Assembly: GCF_008831285.2 (NCBI RefSeq) | Contig: NC_045150.1 | Span: forward strand, 9,188,001-9,252,000 | Source of the DNA: Nymphaea colorata | Lineage: Eukaryota; Streptophyta; Magnoliopsida; Nymphaeales; Nymphaeaceae | DNA length: 64,000 nucleotides | Direction: 5' to 3' | Part shown: piece after piece, positions 44,598-56,233 of the stretch | Layout of the letters: each line of letters starts with the position of its first letter | Position numbering within the stretch: position 1 is the first letter of the stretch | Notes under the pieces: generated by a model | Database searches by the model: none | Seen by the model: only the letters and a program-made list of their open reading frames with translations | What the model was told of the DNA's origin: nothing | Position numbers and translations under genes: made by a program

Positions 44598-47093
44598 GGC
44601 TGCGCAATTCAAGATCAAACGCCCGGAATTCCGCGACGGAAACCTCTGTAAGGTTTCCCAAAGAACCGATATTCGAAACCCTAGATCGGCAATCTAGGGC
44701 TTGAAACTGACGGCACCCAGCAGGAGGAGATGGGGCTTGAAGAGATCCACGAGAAAATGATCCAAACCAGACCCCTCCCTTCAATGGAATTCGCGCCAGA
44801 TCCCAGAGGAGAGAAGGAAAAGAGACAAAATGGGAGACAGATGAAGTGGAAAAACAGAGTCTCCCCCCCTTTTTTTTTTCTCTCCCTTTTTCCTCCACTT
44901 TTTAACCAGAGTCAAGCTCTACAGTCGGCTGGCCGGTGACTGTGAGTCTTTCACGTGCTTCCGTTATAATTATTGCAGTCCTTCCCGGTTCGAATCGGTT
45001 GCATGGGATCGGATTCACCACTCGCCACATCATCGGACGTACCATTTCGTTCCGTTTCCCAACTAATTGTATTCGTGAATATGTTCCACAGGTTTTGGAC
45101 ATAACGATTCGCCGCAAAAAGTGGATGTTGTGAAAAAAAAAAAAAATCAGCTGGGCCGAAAAGGAACCGATTCGTCCCGTTGTCGACCGATTCACCCAGT
45201 TCATTCCTGGATCAAACATGGCTAACGAAGAATGAATGTTGTGTGTTTAACGAAGAAACATTGAATCGCATTGGGAAGTTACTATCAATAAAATTACAAT
45301 TACAATTACAATCAAAGAGAGCAAGCAAACCAATTTAATCTACCGGCTGTTGTGAGAGTAAATAAGACATTTGATATTCTCTTGAAATATATATTTTCTA
45401 TGCAAATCTATCGAGAGATGAGGCTGCTTACCTTTATTAAGAAAGGATAAAAATCACATGGTCTCACTGTATATAATCTTTAAATGTTTGTTCCTTTATA
45501 CTTACAGTTCTTTTTTATTTTAGTAAACATACTATTGTTTAATCTAATAGCATGCTGATAAGACAGACTTTTTTAACATGGTTTTATAGAATGGTAAATG
45601 ATGGAGTACTCATGAGCAGAAGCTTCCATTTGTTGGGTATTCATAAAATAAACTTGAAGACATTTTTAAAATACAAGAGCTGGTTGGTCGTGGATTTATT
45701 AACCACAAGATTACTTACCTAATGAAAGTGGGTGTAACATCGCATTGGAGAGTGTACAGAAGTTTTCCTGGAATTGGTAGTTGTTGGTGTAAAGGTATTA
45801 AAAATCAAAGCATCTCAAAAGTTCTGGAAATAAGAAAAAGGACAGGCAATTTGCATAGTGGATACCCGTTTATATGTCAGATAAGTGACACAAGTAAATT
45901 GGTCAATATCGTTCAATTATCTGATAATTTTTAGTAATGTCTTATACACGATTATTACGAGACAGGCTTGTTAAGAATTGCTTAATATTTTTTTGGTCAT
46001 TAAGCTAGAAGATTGAACTAAGAGTTGTAGTTGTTAGTTTGTCAACAATCTCTGTTTATCATCAATCAAATCTTTGTTCATGATATAGAACTGTAGTTCA
46101 TAAAAAGCCAACCAGCCAGGGTCATCTATTTCTCTATATACTCTAATATACATGTAATTATTTACATTGAATACTTTCAAATATAATAATATACTTGTTT
46201 ATTTAAGCTAACGTGACTGCTTATATGTCACGGGAATTACCCACTGCGTTATCCTACCGAAATAATGTAGAAACACAATTGACATGAGTTGCTTATACTC
46301 GAACTTTCATTTAATTTAGGTTTCTTTATCATTTATACGTATACCAACAAACATAAAATTGATCACAGCCTAATTGTTCATTAAAAAATCAAGAAAATGT
46401 TAATACAGAAAAGGAAAAAACACATCAGTCGATCGAGCATAGGGGTGTAGTCAGTGTTATGTCATTCCATCATCGCAAGTAAAATGTGCAAAATAACCTG
46501 TCGTTGGACCCGAATCCAACGTTGTTGTCGTCTTATAGAACCTTTCAAAAGTGCTACATGCCCACACCAGCCTAATGTGACTGGCTGCACATGCTCCCAT
46601 ATGGCGCGAGCTGACATAAACAATTGAAAGAGAATTCTTCATGTGGTTATTGTTTAAATTTTCTGGCTTTAAATTAAAAAAAAGTTAAATACTTAGGACA
46701 ACTCTTTTGATTGATTAGTTAATTCGTGTGAGATGCTAAGATGAGAAGATCAAACCGTTGTTAAATATCTTGTAGTTTTTGGAAGTTTAGCATATCCAAG
46801 CGAATTTTATGTCGGAAGTTGGATTAACAATTCAGATTTTTTGATAAAAAAGACAGCCCTTAATGTGAAAAAAAATAAAAATATCAGTCCGAAAGCGTAA
46901 ATCTCCTAAAACTGAGGAAACAGAAAAGGCGGGGATTGGACACCTTCCGCGGTCGTGGCCTCGTTCTTCATCGCCTCCGCCATTTTCCCTAAACCTAAGC
47001 GGCCGATTCCATCGGCGTAACGGGACGCTGATACTCTTACTGGCGCTCGCGCGCGCGCGAGAGAGGGAGAGAGCGAGTGAGAGAAAGAGAGAG
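44598..47093. other. Divergent intergenic spacer between clathrin heavy chain and PDV1
   Basis: The left end is the clathrin leader and promoter region. The centre (45.2-46.9 kb) is AT-rich without genes or clear repeats. The right end is the GC-rich PDV1 promoter and leader, with (CG)6 at 47048-47059 followed by a GA-rich tract running to the ATG. Confidence 0.6.
47048..47093 (+). promoter_or_regulatory. PDV1: CG run and GA-rich leader of PDV1
   Basis: Six CG dinucleotides are followed by about 33 bases of GAGAGAGG/GAGAAAGA repeats ending at the first ATG. GA tracts in plant leaders are known binding sites of BASIC PENTACYSTEINE factors; that role is inferred. Confidence 0.35.
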
Positions 47094-49253
47094 ATGACCC
47101 ATTTCCCACCATCGGCGTGTCAGGCATCATTGAGGTGGGAAATGGAGGCAGAGGAGATCGAGGCCATCCTTGAGAAGATTTGGGATCTCCACGATAAGAT
47201 CAGCGACGCCATTCACTCAGTCTCGAAAGCTCACTTTCTCAGCTCCACGAAGCCTCAAGAGAAGCCCTCCAAGGATCAGGGAGGATTCGTGTTCATGAAG
47301 GAATGCCGCTCCGATAAGGACGAGTTATCCGAGGCAAGAAGCCTCAACGCCATAAGAACCGCGCTGGAGAATCTTGAAGACCACCTCGAGTTTTACCATG
47401 TAAGCCTCTTCGGTTCTTCTATCTGCCGCGGTTCTCGGATTTCTTTTTTGCTTATCGGTTTCACTTGGGTTTTTTTGGGCAACGCAATGGTATTCGGCTT
47501 CAGGAATTTTAGCTCTGGTTGTTAGGCAACTCGATATTTGAAGAACTCATAATTCTTTTGCACCGTGGGACAATGGATCGAGATTGTTGTTGGGTTTCAT
47601 GCTTTTTAGTGATGAAGTTTCAGGCGATCTTCTGATGGAGAAAGAAAGGGAGCATCGAATCCTGTCGATTTTTTTTTTATGTTTAGGGCTACGGATGGAA
47701 AGAAATAAAAGTGGCTAAACCTTCCTGAAAGCCACGACGAGATATTAGATCCCATCTGATTAATTCATGGATAAATTACTCCATCACTTCATTATGTTTA
47801 CTCAAGGATGTTATATGAGAGAAAACAGGGTTATAGCTGTTGAATGAAACAATGAAACCATACTATCAGCAGAAAAGTACACAGATATTACTCTTGTTAC
47901 TAACTTGGTGTATCTAGTTAACATGAACAAATTAGGTATATCAGATGGTCGCACAACCTAATGTCAAAATTTTTATGTCAATTTTTTTTCCGTCCAGTTG
48001 TAGATTATTTAAATCCATGTTCGTGTGTTGCTTCCTGTTCCTTTACTTCGTTCATGCTACTGAATATTCCTTTTATGTTGGGGAAGAATAGAAGTATAGA
48101 ACATATTTTCTTGTTGTGACCTGCCATTAACATGGATAAACTTATTGTTTGCCCCTGCAAAAGAACAAACATTTCCAGTGTCTTGGGGCAGGAAAACTTT
48201 AATCACTGGTTGCAGATTCCCTATGCAGTCACAGATTTTGTATAAATATTTGTGGTTATATTTCTGGACATTGGCGTACTCCCATTTATCTAATGCAAAA
48301 CTAACAAGTGCTAAGAAATTTGTAAACCTTTGCTAGAAGATAAGACTTGTAGCTAGAGAAATTTATTTTGTCGTTGATAATTTCTTAGTTGCTAGATCTG
48401 TATCCAATGTGCCTTATTCTGGATGCAAATGATGATTTGGTGGGTTCTAGCTGTTGTTTGCGTGAAGAGCTTGACATGTCCCACAGTTACTGAGTTTGTA
48501 GTCATGTTGTAATGATCACGCAGGCTGTGAGATATCAGTGCCTTTAAGTGTGCCCAAGTCTTACCTTCATGCAAGAACTTGAGTCTATAGGTTAACATGT
48601 TTTTCTACATGTAAATAATAGTACTCTTTGCAACCGCTTTGCCGTCAGCTCTACTACATCGAGTATATTCTTTTAACTAAAAGAATTACCGTTTCATTAT
48701 GATGTGACTGGTTTAAACGTCAATTTTTATTCTTTGTCTTCTTCTCTAGACCGTGCAATCTCAACAACGTGCTGAGAGAGACGCTGCAATAGCACAACTT
48801 GAGCAAAGTCGTCTTATTTTGGCAATGAAGCTTGCAGATTACCATGGCAAGAAGTACTCAGTCATTGAAGAAGCCTTAGCATTTGTTGGCAGTGTCGATG
48901 AAAATTTCGTTGCCCCAGAAGACTTAACAAGAAGTCAGATGAGCAAGAACATAGAAGTCCTTGGGTCAAAGGGGTCTAATTTTCTCATGCAAATTTTTGC
49001 TTCGAGTTTTAATTTGGTTAGAAGGTCACTAAAGCTTGAGACAGTTGCTGGGTTAATTGGCAATGCAGCTTTAATTGCTGCTAGCATGATTGCTGTGTTA
49101 CAGTTGCAGCAACTGACGGTCAAGGGTGGGTATCTGCTTGATGCTTCACGGATTGAAGAAGATGCTCATCTGGGTAGCACGGTTACACAGAGGAAGGTGC
49201 TTCCTCGTGAATATCGGGTCACAAAATTAGATGTATTGTTAGCCAGAGGATGA
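47094..49253 (+). CDS. PDV1: Plastid division protein PDV1
   Basis: Two exons, 47094-47399 and 48750-49253, join in frame to 269 aa. A second in-frame ATG at 47142 gives 253 aa and fits the family start better (EAEEIEAILEKIWDLHDKIS). The N-terminal half is a cytosolic coiled-coil-like region with ARSLNAIRTALENLED and, after the intron, QLEQSRLILAMKLADYHGKK and EEALAFVGS. One membrane segment follows (about residues 200-220 of the long form), then a short tail ending KLDVLLARG, matching the DVMMARG end of Arabidopsis PDV1. PDV1 sits in the outer plastid envelope, recruits the dynamin-like DRP5B/ARC5 to the division site, and its tail including the terminal glycine contacts PARC6 in the intermembrane space. 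The single intron is 1350 bp, phase 0. A diverged paralogue lies tail-to-tail 1.3 kb downstream. Confidence 0.9.
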
Positions 49254-50576
49254 TGAATTTTTACTGAAGAATTTCTGTACATGAATGAGTCGTTTTGTTG
49301 CAATCTTCTGGATTTAATTGTTTTGTCTTTTGTGTTTTGACAAATAGCCGTTAAACTTGCTTGTGACGTCAACCTGTAATCTAGTTGCGTGGGTCTTAGG
49401 ATTCTGAAATTCGGCAACCTGTGCTTTGACTTTCTGTTGGCCTTCAGCGGTTCTTGGTTAAAAAATGTGAAAGAAAATCCCAACTTGACCCAACTTTTGG
49501 CTATTACATTCTGCTGCTCCACCCTTCTTGAGCTTTCTTTATTCATTCACCATGGGAATCAATTTGTCTTTCTGCCTTTCATTGGTTTATCGCCATTTCA
49601 TGTTCTTCCACTGATCAAATAACAAGAATTTAGTTATTTTGCTTGGCTTCATTAGAAATCGACCGCTGCACCATCTCCGCCGCTTCCTGCCCTTCCTAGG
49701 GCCAAAAAGAACATGCTGGAATTGGCATCTCTTGATTTTCTACCTTCTCCTAGTTTTCTCATTTTTTGACGGTCAAGCTGGTGATGATTCTTATAATTTT
49801 TGGGGCCCCAACTCGGATACAAGGGATGCATATAACTTCCAAACTAGAAGCCACAAGCTTTAAGTTCCTTAGTTAAAGCTAGCTGGGGAAAACGCTCACT
49901 CTTTCAAGTCACACAGGCATTGGACTAGGTTTCTATCACAGAATGTACAGCCCTCAGGTCATGTTTTAAAACTTGAAGCTGCTTCCTCAAAAGCATGCAA
50001 AACAGACGTGCAACTAATGAAAGAGAAATTACTTCTGTTGCAACTAATTTATTGTCATTGTTTCCGCGTGGAAAAACAAAATACGCAAGGAGTTAGTACT
50101 GTATTTAAGGCAAATTTGTTGATTAAAACTGTACACAAAAATGGAATCAGACTCATTGACAATTTCATGCACCCAAGAGAAAAGGAAAGAAAAAAAACAA
50201 TATTTTAAATTACACCCAACAATTCAGAAGCAGATGACACCCACCTTATCAGTTACCATATATGTATACAAAAAAAATGAAGAATGACATAACCTAATTG
50301 GTCTTCCTTTTTAACACCACCAAGCCTTAAAGAAGGTCAAAACCATGAGAAGACTCCGGCAACAGAATGAGAGACTTGACGCCTGATTTACGTCTTCAAC
50401 TTTGACATTCCTCACAATCCACTCTTACTTCCAGTTCACCAACTTTAGTAGTTAAAATGGTTGATGTTCTTGCCCCATTCTCCTGGGCTCACTCCTTCTT
50501 ACTTCGAATTCAATTTTGTATTGGATGCAGAACTTTGCAAGACCAATAAAAAGTTCTGTTAAACGACTAGTAACTG
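49254..50576. other. Convergent spacer between the two PDV1 genes
   Basis: This is 1.3 kb of AT-rich sequence holding the 3' untranslated regions of both genes. No gene or repeat was recognised. Confidence 0.55.
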
Positions 50577-52367
50577 TCAACCCCTTCCATGTAAAACATC
50601 CATATGCGTTCTCCTTATTTGCCGTGTTCGTCCTCTGGCTGCAGAATTTATAATAGATTCTCTTCCTGAACCAACGTTCCGTTTCAGCATCATCTTATGC
50701 ATCTTAGAGGATTCAAGGTTTCTCTGCTGCAATTGCAGTGCTAGAAGCGTGCCAACTGCAGCAACTCCAAACCCCACTAACGATCCAGCAGCCTTTAGCA
50801 ACCTAAATGGCTTCTTCATGATAAGGATAGGAGAGATGATGAAGGATATAAATCCTCTTAAAGGCATCATGGTCGTATTAGTATGCTTCTTTTGCAAATG
50901 TGCATTGTTACCGTTGGGAATTGATTCTTTCGGATGTAGGTTGGCAGATTTATCTGCTGCTCTTGCAAATTCAAGCGCCTCTTGAATCACAGGCCGATCT
51001 CTTCCATTATGTTCAACCAGCCTTTTGACAAGGAATTGTCTGCTCTGCTCCAGTCGTACAAGAGCAGAATATTTCTCCACCTCCTGCTGAGATTGCAGTC
51101 TCTGTAGACCAGAGAAAACTCATATTCAGAAAGTGAGAAGATTCATGTACAGCAAATATTTGAAGAAAAAAATGTGGAGTTCTTTTGAGGAAAACATGAG
51201 AATATTAATGCTTTATGGACAGAAAAAAGGAGAGGGGCAGGGCTGGCTGGATTAGGGCGAAGATAATCTAACAATGGTCCTAAAATTGTATTGATTAAAA
51301 TGCATGATCATGACCTCCTCAATGCATCTTGTTATTTATAGTGAAGCAACAATGGTCTTTACTTTATGTTGCAGAAGTTTTTTGGTCATTGTCTGCCTGG
51401 AACATGTTCCCTCAATCTCAGTACAGAAGAATATTCAGGAAACTCAACAAGATTCGACGTGTAATATTTCTTATTTCAGACCACATATTTTGAGGTACAA
51501 AACAATGAAAAAATACGAGCGAGGCTGTCCATGTAAATAAATGTGAAAAAGATTGTTTGTCTTCTTACTCGACATTTTGGCCAAGATTTTTTGGGACAGG
51601 AAATCATGCTCAAGGTTCTGTTAATTTTCTTCTGTTACACTGTGTGCATCTGAAGATTGTAGCCTTCTTCACAACCCAAGGAAGAAGCAATTTTTCTTTC
51701 TTTCTTGTTTTCCTCCTGTTATCCACCAAATTGATTGAATCAAGTTATCCAACATCAATACACGAATCAAACGGATCCAAAGGCTAAAATTTGAAAACCA
51801 TTTCACAACCAGGACAAGAAGGTTCACAAGATCAATCAATGGATCCCAAAATTTTCAGTGGATGATTCAGAGACAGCCCAAAGGGCCAAAACCAACAAAA
51901 AAGGAACATCACAGAAGAAATTTCAACAAGAGAAAAACAGGCAGAACCAATTCAGCTGATTTTGGAATTCAAATCAGGGCATCGAAAGAGTTCCCGGTCA
52001 GATTTAGCCTGGAAATGCAGAGGACATTCTTGACTCGTTCAGCCAATAACATAGCCACAAAGATTTTTCATTCAAAACTGACCTCCAAGAAACGAAGCCA
52101 CTCTTCGAACACCTGCAGCGCGTCTCCGATTGCCATTAGATTCCTTATTTCAAGATGTAGGCATGCTGAATATCCAGTAGACTCCGCATGTAGGTGCCCT
52201 TTTTGATCTTGGGCAGTGAAAACCATCGCTTCTGGGTCGCTGTGCAGGCAACAAGAAGAACAGTAAGAAGATTGGCATTGCTGGAAGACGTCTCTGACGG
52301 CATCCTCGACTTTTTCGCGCAATATCCGAGATTTCTGAATTGTAGAATTCAGGTTATGTAAGCCCAT
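50577..52367 (-). CDS. PDV1-like: PDV1-like plastid division protein, diverged paralogue
   Basis: Two exons on the minus strand, 52083-52367 and 50577-51101, join in frame to 269 aa. The ATG at 52367 is chosen because the frame further upstream opens only with GTG and the homology to PDV1 begins here. Matches to the neighbouring PDV1 occur in order: a helix (REKVEDAVRDVF versus HDKISDAIHSVS), IRNLMAIGDALQVFEE versus ARSLNAIRTALENLED, LQSQQ just after the intron, LEQSRQFLVKRLVEHNGRD, VIQEALEFA, a membrane segment (about 198-217) ending LLALQLQQR, and the last residues MDVLHGRG. The intron lies at the same place, phase 0. Differences are a Cys cluster at 31, 36, 39 and 40, and a more basic region before the membrane segment. 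By family it should be an outer-envelope plastid division factor; whether it is active is unknown. PDV2 is less likely, as its C-terminus is quite different. Confidence 0.85.
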
Positions 52368-52590
52368 GAGAAAATCTTCAGGCTCACAAGGGAGTAGAGA
52401 GAGAAAGTAACCGCCAACTGCTAACCGGGAAAACACAGATCTGTTAAAGAAACCATTCTTGTCAAACGATCTAATGGTAAAAAAGAATGTACCGATGCAA
52501 GCAGTTTATTCAAAAGTAAACTGGAATATCATGATTGTCAGTGAAAAAGAAGCAAAAGTCGATGGACCATGATGCGCTGAACTTTTGTCA

Positions 52591-52597
52591 TATATAC

Positions 52598-52629
<32 letters not shown>
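52591..52629. repeat. (TA)n-(CA)n microsatellite
   Basis: Alternating TA followed by CA dinucleotides, upstream of the PDV1-like gene. Confidence 0.85.
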
Positions 52630-53475
52630 CTTCGACTATTTTAATCAGTTAATTTCAAGGCCAGATTTCATGATGGGGTACAGCTTATCCCTTGTCAAAT
52701 GAGAAGAGAAAGTGGAACCACACGACCTTTGATTGAGATTTTTAATTCAGCTTCAAAATAGAGTGGAGATGAAAAAGTGTGAGTCTCACACCTCGAGCTC
52801 AGACTTTCTCTACCATCTTATTTTGATGCGTTTGATTTAGGAAAAGTTCCAGCCTTCATTTCAGCATTGCACTTTCTTGTCATTTTAAGCTGAACTGGGC
52901 AAAGTCCTTATTCAAGGACTTCCGATTGACAAAAAATTTTAGTTTGAGGACTAAATCTGACAGCCCACTTAAATTCATGGTTTTATTAAACTTGGGGGTA
53001 TGCAGAACTTTTTGAAATTTAAGATCCCCGAATTCTTACCAAATTCATGGATCTCTAGTCTGAAAAGGGGAAAGGGTTCTCAAATCTATAGGTTAAAGGT
53101 GCATAAACTGCAGATTCTTAATCAATGCATCTTTCATTCTCTTTTCAAATTCCTGGATTTGCAACATCATCTTTGCCTTTGGTTCGTCGTAGATCTTCTA
53201 AAGCAATAGTCAACTTACCAATGCCAACAAAGTGATCATTCAAAAGTTGATTGATCATTTCAAGAAAGAAATGTACAGCGAGACAGGCCATCTAGGAAAA
53301 TAAAGTCCTTTGCTTAAAGGGGGCGAAAGAAAGTTTCATTTTCATTCACATTTGTGCATTTTCTCCATAATCACGAATAATAGCTTCATACTTTTATTTT
53401 TTTGATATCTTCCCAGATTTTACTAGTAATCGCCAAAATATCTAAAATCAAATATGATATGTCGAAACATGTGAA

Positions 53476-53479
<4 letters not shown>

Positions 53480-53547
<68 letters not shown>
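53480..53547. repeat. (TA)n microsatellite, about 34 units
   Basis: An uninterrupted TA dinucleotide run. The apparent Ile-Tyr reading frames across it are artefacts. Confidence 0.95.
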
Positions 53548-53552
<5 letters not shown>

Positions 53553-54838
53553 TACCATCATTTCTATTCTTATACCCCATGTTTGGGGTAAAGCAACAAG
53601 GCAATGAGAAAATCAGGTCATTACATGATGGTTGTGAGCAAAACTAAGGCCCATATAAAAGGAAGTCCATATATATTTAGAATTATAGCCAAAGAGCGGC
53701 GTCCTAAATGGAAAACTCAGAAAATTACAGAGGGATCTCTCTCGGAAGACAAGGTTGAGCTGGCCAAGATCTCTGACAGTTCATGAACAAAATAGTTAAA
53801 TAAATAGTCAAAACTCATAAGAGTTTGAGCCCACCAATAATTATATATGCTCCTACTTCCAAACTCAATGAGTCCAATAACATGCCATCATTAGGTTATC
53901 TTTGGGGCAGAGCCAATATGCATAGTTTCAAAATTTTAACAATAATTTTCTATGCACAGTTTCAAAGTTTTAACAGGAGCCAAAAAATATATATTTTTTT
54001 AAATTTTTATATACGTTAAACTAAATTTTTTGAATGTTACATACATTTTTAATGCCTTGACATATAAGTCGCCCTCGGCTCCTAACATGAAACTATTTTT
54101 TAAAAGCTGAAAATGATTAAAAATTTCCTTTGATGGTAAACCAGAAGACCCCTTTACCCTACATGAGTAAAGTGAAATTCAGAAAATGACTTCTTATAAA
54201 AAGACAAAGCTACCCCTTTGGCCATTTTTTCCAAAAAATTAAAAGCTTTTTTTGTATTTTTTTTTTCTAGAAATTTTATCAAACGTGGACTTGGAATCTT
54301 TTGAACAGTAGTTATCACTTTTGGAATCCTTTCTTTTGTCTCCTGATCACGTTTCCCGGAGCTTCCCCGATAAGCTTAACTTTTCTTCACCTTTGTCATT
54401 CTCAATGATTCCTATGCACCTGAGCAATGAAGGGTCGACAGAGGTTTGGTAAGGGCGTCGGCAGGGGCCTTAGCCTCTACTCAATTTTTGTTAGATTTAT
54501 GAGTAAATTTAAAAAAAAAAATTACTTATCTTATATAAAATTTTTTGAAAATAATATTTTGGTCCTTAATTAATTTTTGAAACTATAATTCGGCCCTCCT
54601 TATTTCAGGTCCCCCTCTCATGAAAAGTTCTTGACTCCCCTTGGTTGGATCTATGCATTATTATGTCCAAACCAGCATCATAAGACGTGCACATGAGATG
54701 AACATAAGATTTGAGAAACCTATGTGAAATGGGAAGCTGATTGGATACAACAAAAGGAATACAAATCATGGCAGCAATGTGGCTTCACAATAAGGACATA
54801 CTTTTTCCTTGTCATACCAGCTCACTGTCAAGTGTCAA

Positions 54839-54840
<2 letters not shown>

Positions 54841-54931
<91 letters not shown>
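54841..54931. repeat. Compound (TA)n-(TGTA)n-(GA)n microsatellite
   Basis: About 18 TA units, three TGTA-type units, then about 20 GA units. Confidence 0.95.
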
Positions 54932-54935
<4 letters not shown>

Positions 54936-55409
54936 CCAGCTATTTGCTCCTTGTCATTTATGGCACCATACATCCAAAGCATGGTCCTGTGATTCCAGGC
55001 AATGACAAAACCAGACAACTTAACATTAATTGAGACAATGCTTTCCCATGAAAGGAGCCAAAGAGGAAATTCCGCAGCACCTTTTGCTTCTTGTGGTCCT
55101 CTTCGATTCCCTGCATGTGCAATAGAATTACCAGTATGGTGAAGATGGGACCATTCACCTGCTTAACTATGCATTGGTTGAATCTTGAAACCCTCTAAGT
55201 GGTGCGCGGCTGATCCCCTCAGGTTTCGATCCGGAATCGGTCTACCGAGCCCTCCCTGCATCATATGTCTCCCCCATTGGCCTTGCATGCTAGCATGGCC
55301 CTCAAAGATATTCAATCCCTTGGCTCAGAGTGGAACTTGTAATTTTGTACTAATCTATTGGATCCAGATCTTGTTTTTATTATTTCACATGTATTTGAGT
55401 GTTAAAAAA

Positions 55410-55560
55410 TTGTTTCCAGATCGTGGTTATCGAATCCGTAGTGCTTGGGCAGATTCATAAAACACTGGAACAAATATTCAATGAATATGCCCTAAGATTC
55501 ATATACGACACTCATAAAGTGTTCTCACTGCCAAACGACCCCTTCGTTTATACTTCGATG
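55410..55560. mobile_element. Fragment related to the 8.3-kb MITE-like family
   Basis: Reading the minus strand, TCGTTTGGCAGTGAGAACAC then ...TTTATGAGTG and AATCTTA resembles the left arm at 8262. A GGGCAGATTCATAAAACACT segment near 55449 resembles the opposite arm. Confidence 0.35.
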
Positions 55561-55876
55561 CCAAAAAGTTGCTCGGGATCGCTGTTGTTGACCTATGATC
55601 AATTAGGGTTGTTCACGGAAATGAGCCATTCTTTTAGTCTCTGCGAGAACTGCATTATCTAAGCTCTCCAGGCCCAAGACTGCTAAGAAGATGCAGACCA
55701 TTCACCATGAATGACTGCATACTAGCTGATATATATTGAGCAAAACTCTTCATATTTTCTCAAGCTTAAGATCCCAGGCTTATATCTTGGCTTAAGCTGA
55801 CGAAGATCTTCACAATCTATTAATGAAAAACAAGTGATTAAAATTTGTGAATTTAAACTCCTACATCATTCAAGTT

Positions 55877-56233
55877 TAGGATGAGAAATGTTCAATGAGT
55901 TGAGGCAACTCGAGCTGTGAGCTTCAAGCTCGAGTTATAAACAAGTCGAGTTCGAGTTAGAGTTACGCAGCCTCGACTCCTTTAAACTGGACTCAGATTG
56001 TGCCTTTCGAGTTTATTAGTCTTCAAAGATATGTTGATAATTTTTTAATGAATATTAACACCCTTTTTATGGTTTGCATTTTCATTTAATATATGAATCA
56101 ATTGACACACGCTTAAACAAGCCGCACTCGAGTTCGGAATCGGTTTTACCGAGTTGATCCCGCCCCAAAAAGCTCAACTCGAACTCGAGTCGAGCAACAA
56201 GTTCGACTTTGGCTTGCTTGTTGTACAATCCTA
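55877..56233. mobile_element. Degraded hAT-like MITE related to the 10.2-kb element
   Basis: It has a TAGGATGAG left end and an ACAATCCTA right end as inverted termini, with GAGCTCGAG/CTCGAGT-rich subterminal sequence around an AT-rich core. The flanks show no clear 8-bp duplication, so it is older or internally deleted. Confidence 0.4.

Noticed and set aside
44461-44898. Minus-strand frame covering clathrin exon 1
   Set aside because: The real clathrin start is in a different frame at 44597; this one runs into the intron and leader.
46906-47130. Minus-strand frame over the PDV1 promoter, containing an ATG-started coding-like stretch (MAEAMKNEATTAEG)
   Set aside because: It has no continuation exon, no recognised family and overlaps the PDV1 leader; GC-rich promoters often give such chance frames.
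48753-49253. PDV1 exon 2 as a separate gene starting MQSQQ
   Set aside because: The apparent start is a GTG within exon 2, directly after a TCTCTAG acceptor; it joins exon 1 in frame.
52368-52436. Upstream extension of the PDV1-like gene starting MFSRLAVGG
   Set aside because: The first codon is GTG, not ATG; the first true ATG in frame is at 52367 and homology fits that start.
53402-53647. Reading frames with long Ile-Tyr repeats (also at 54741-55018, 61898-62080, 63155-63385)
   Set aside because: They are translations of TA microsatellites, not genes.
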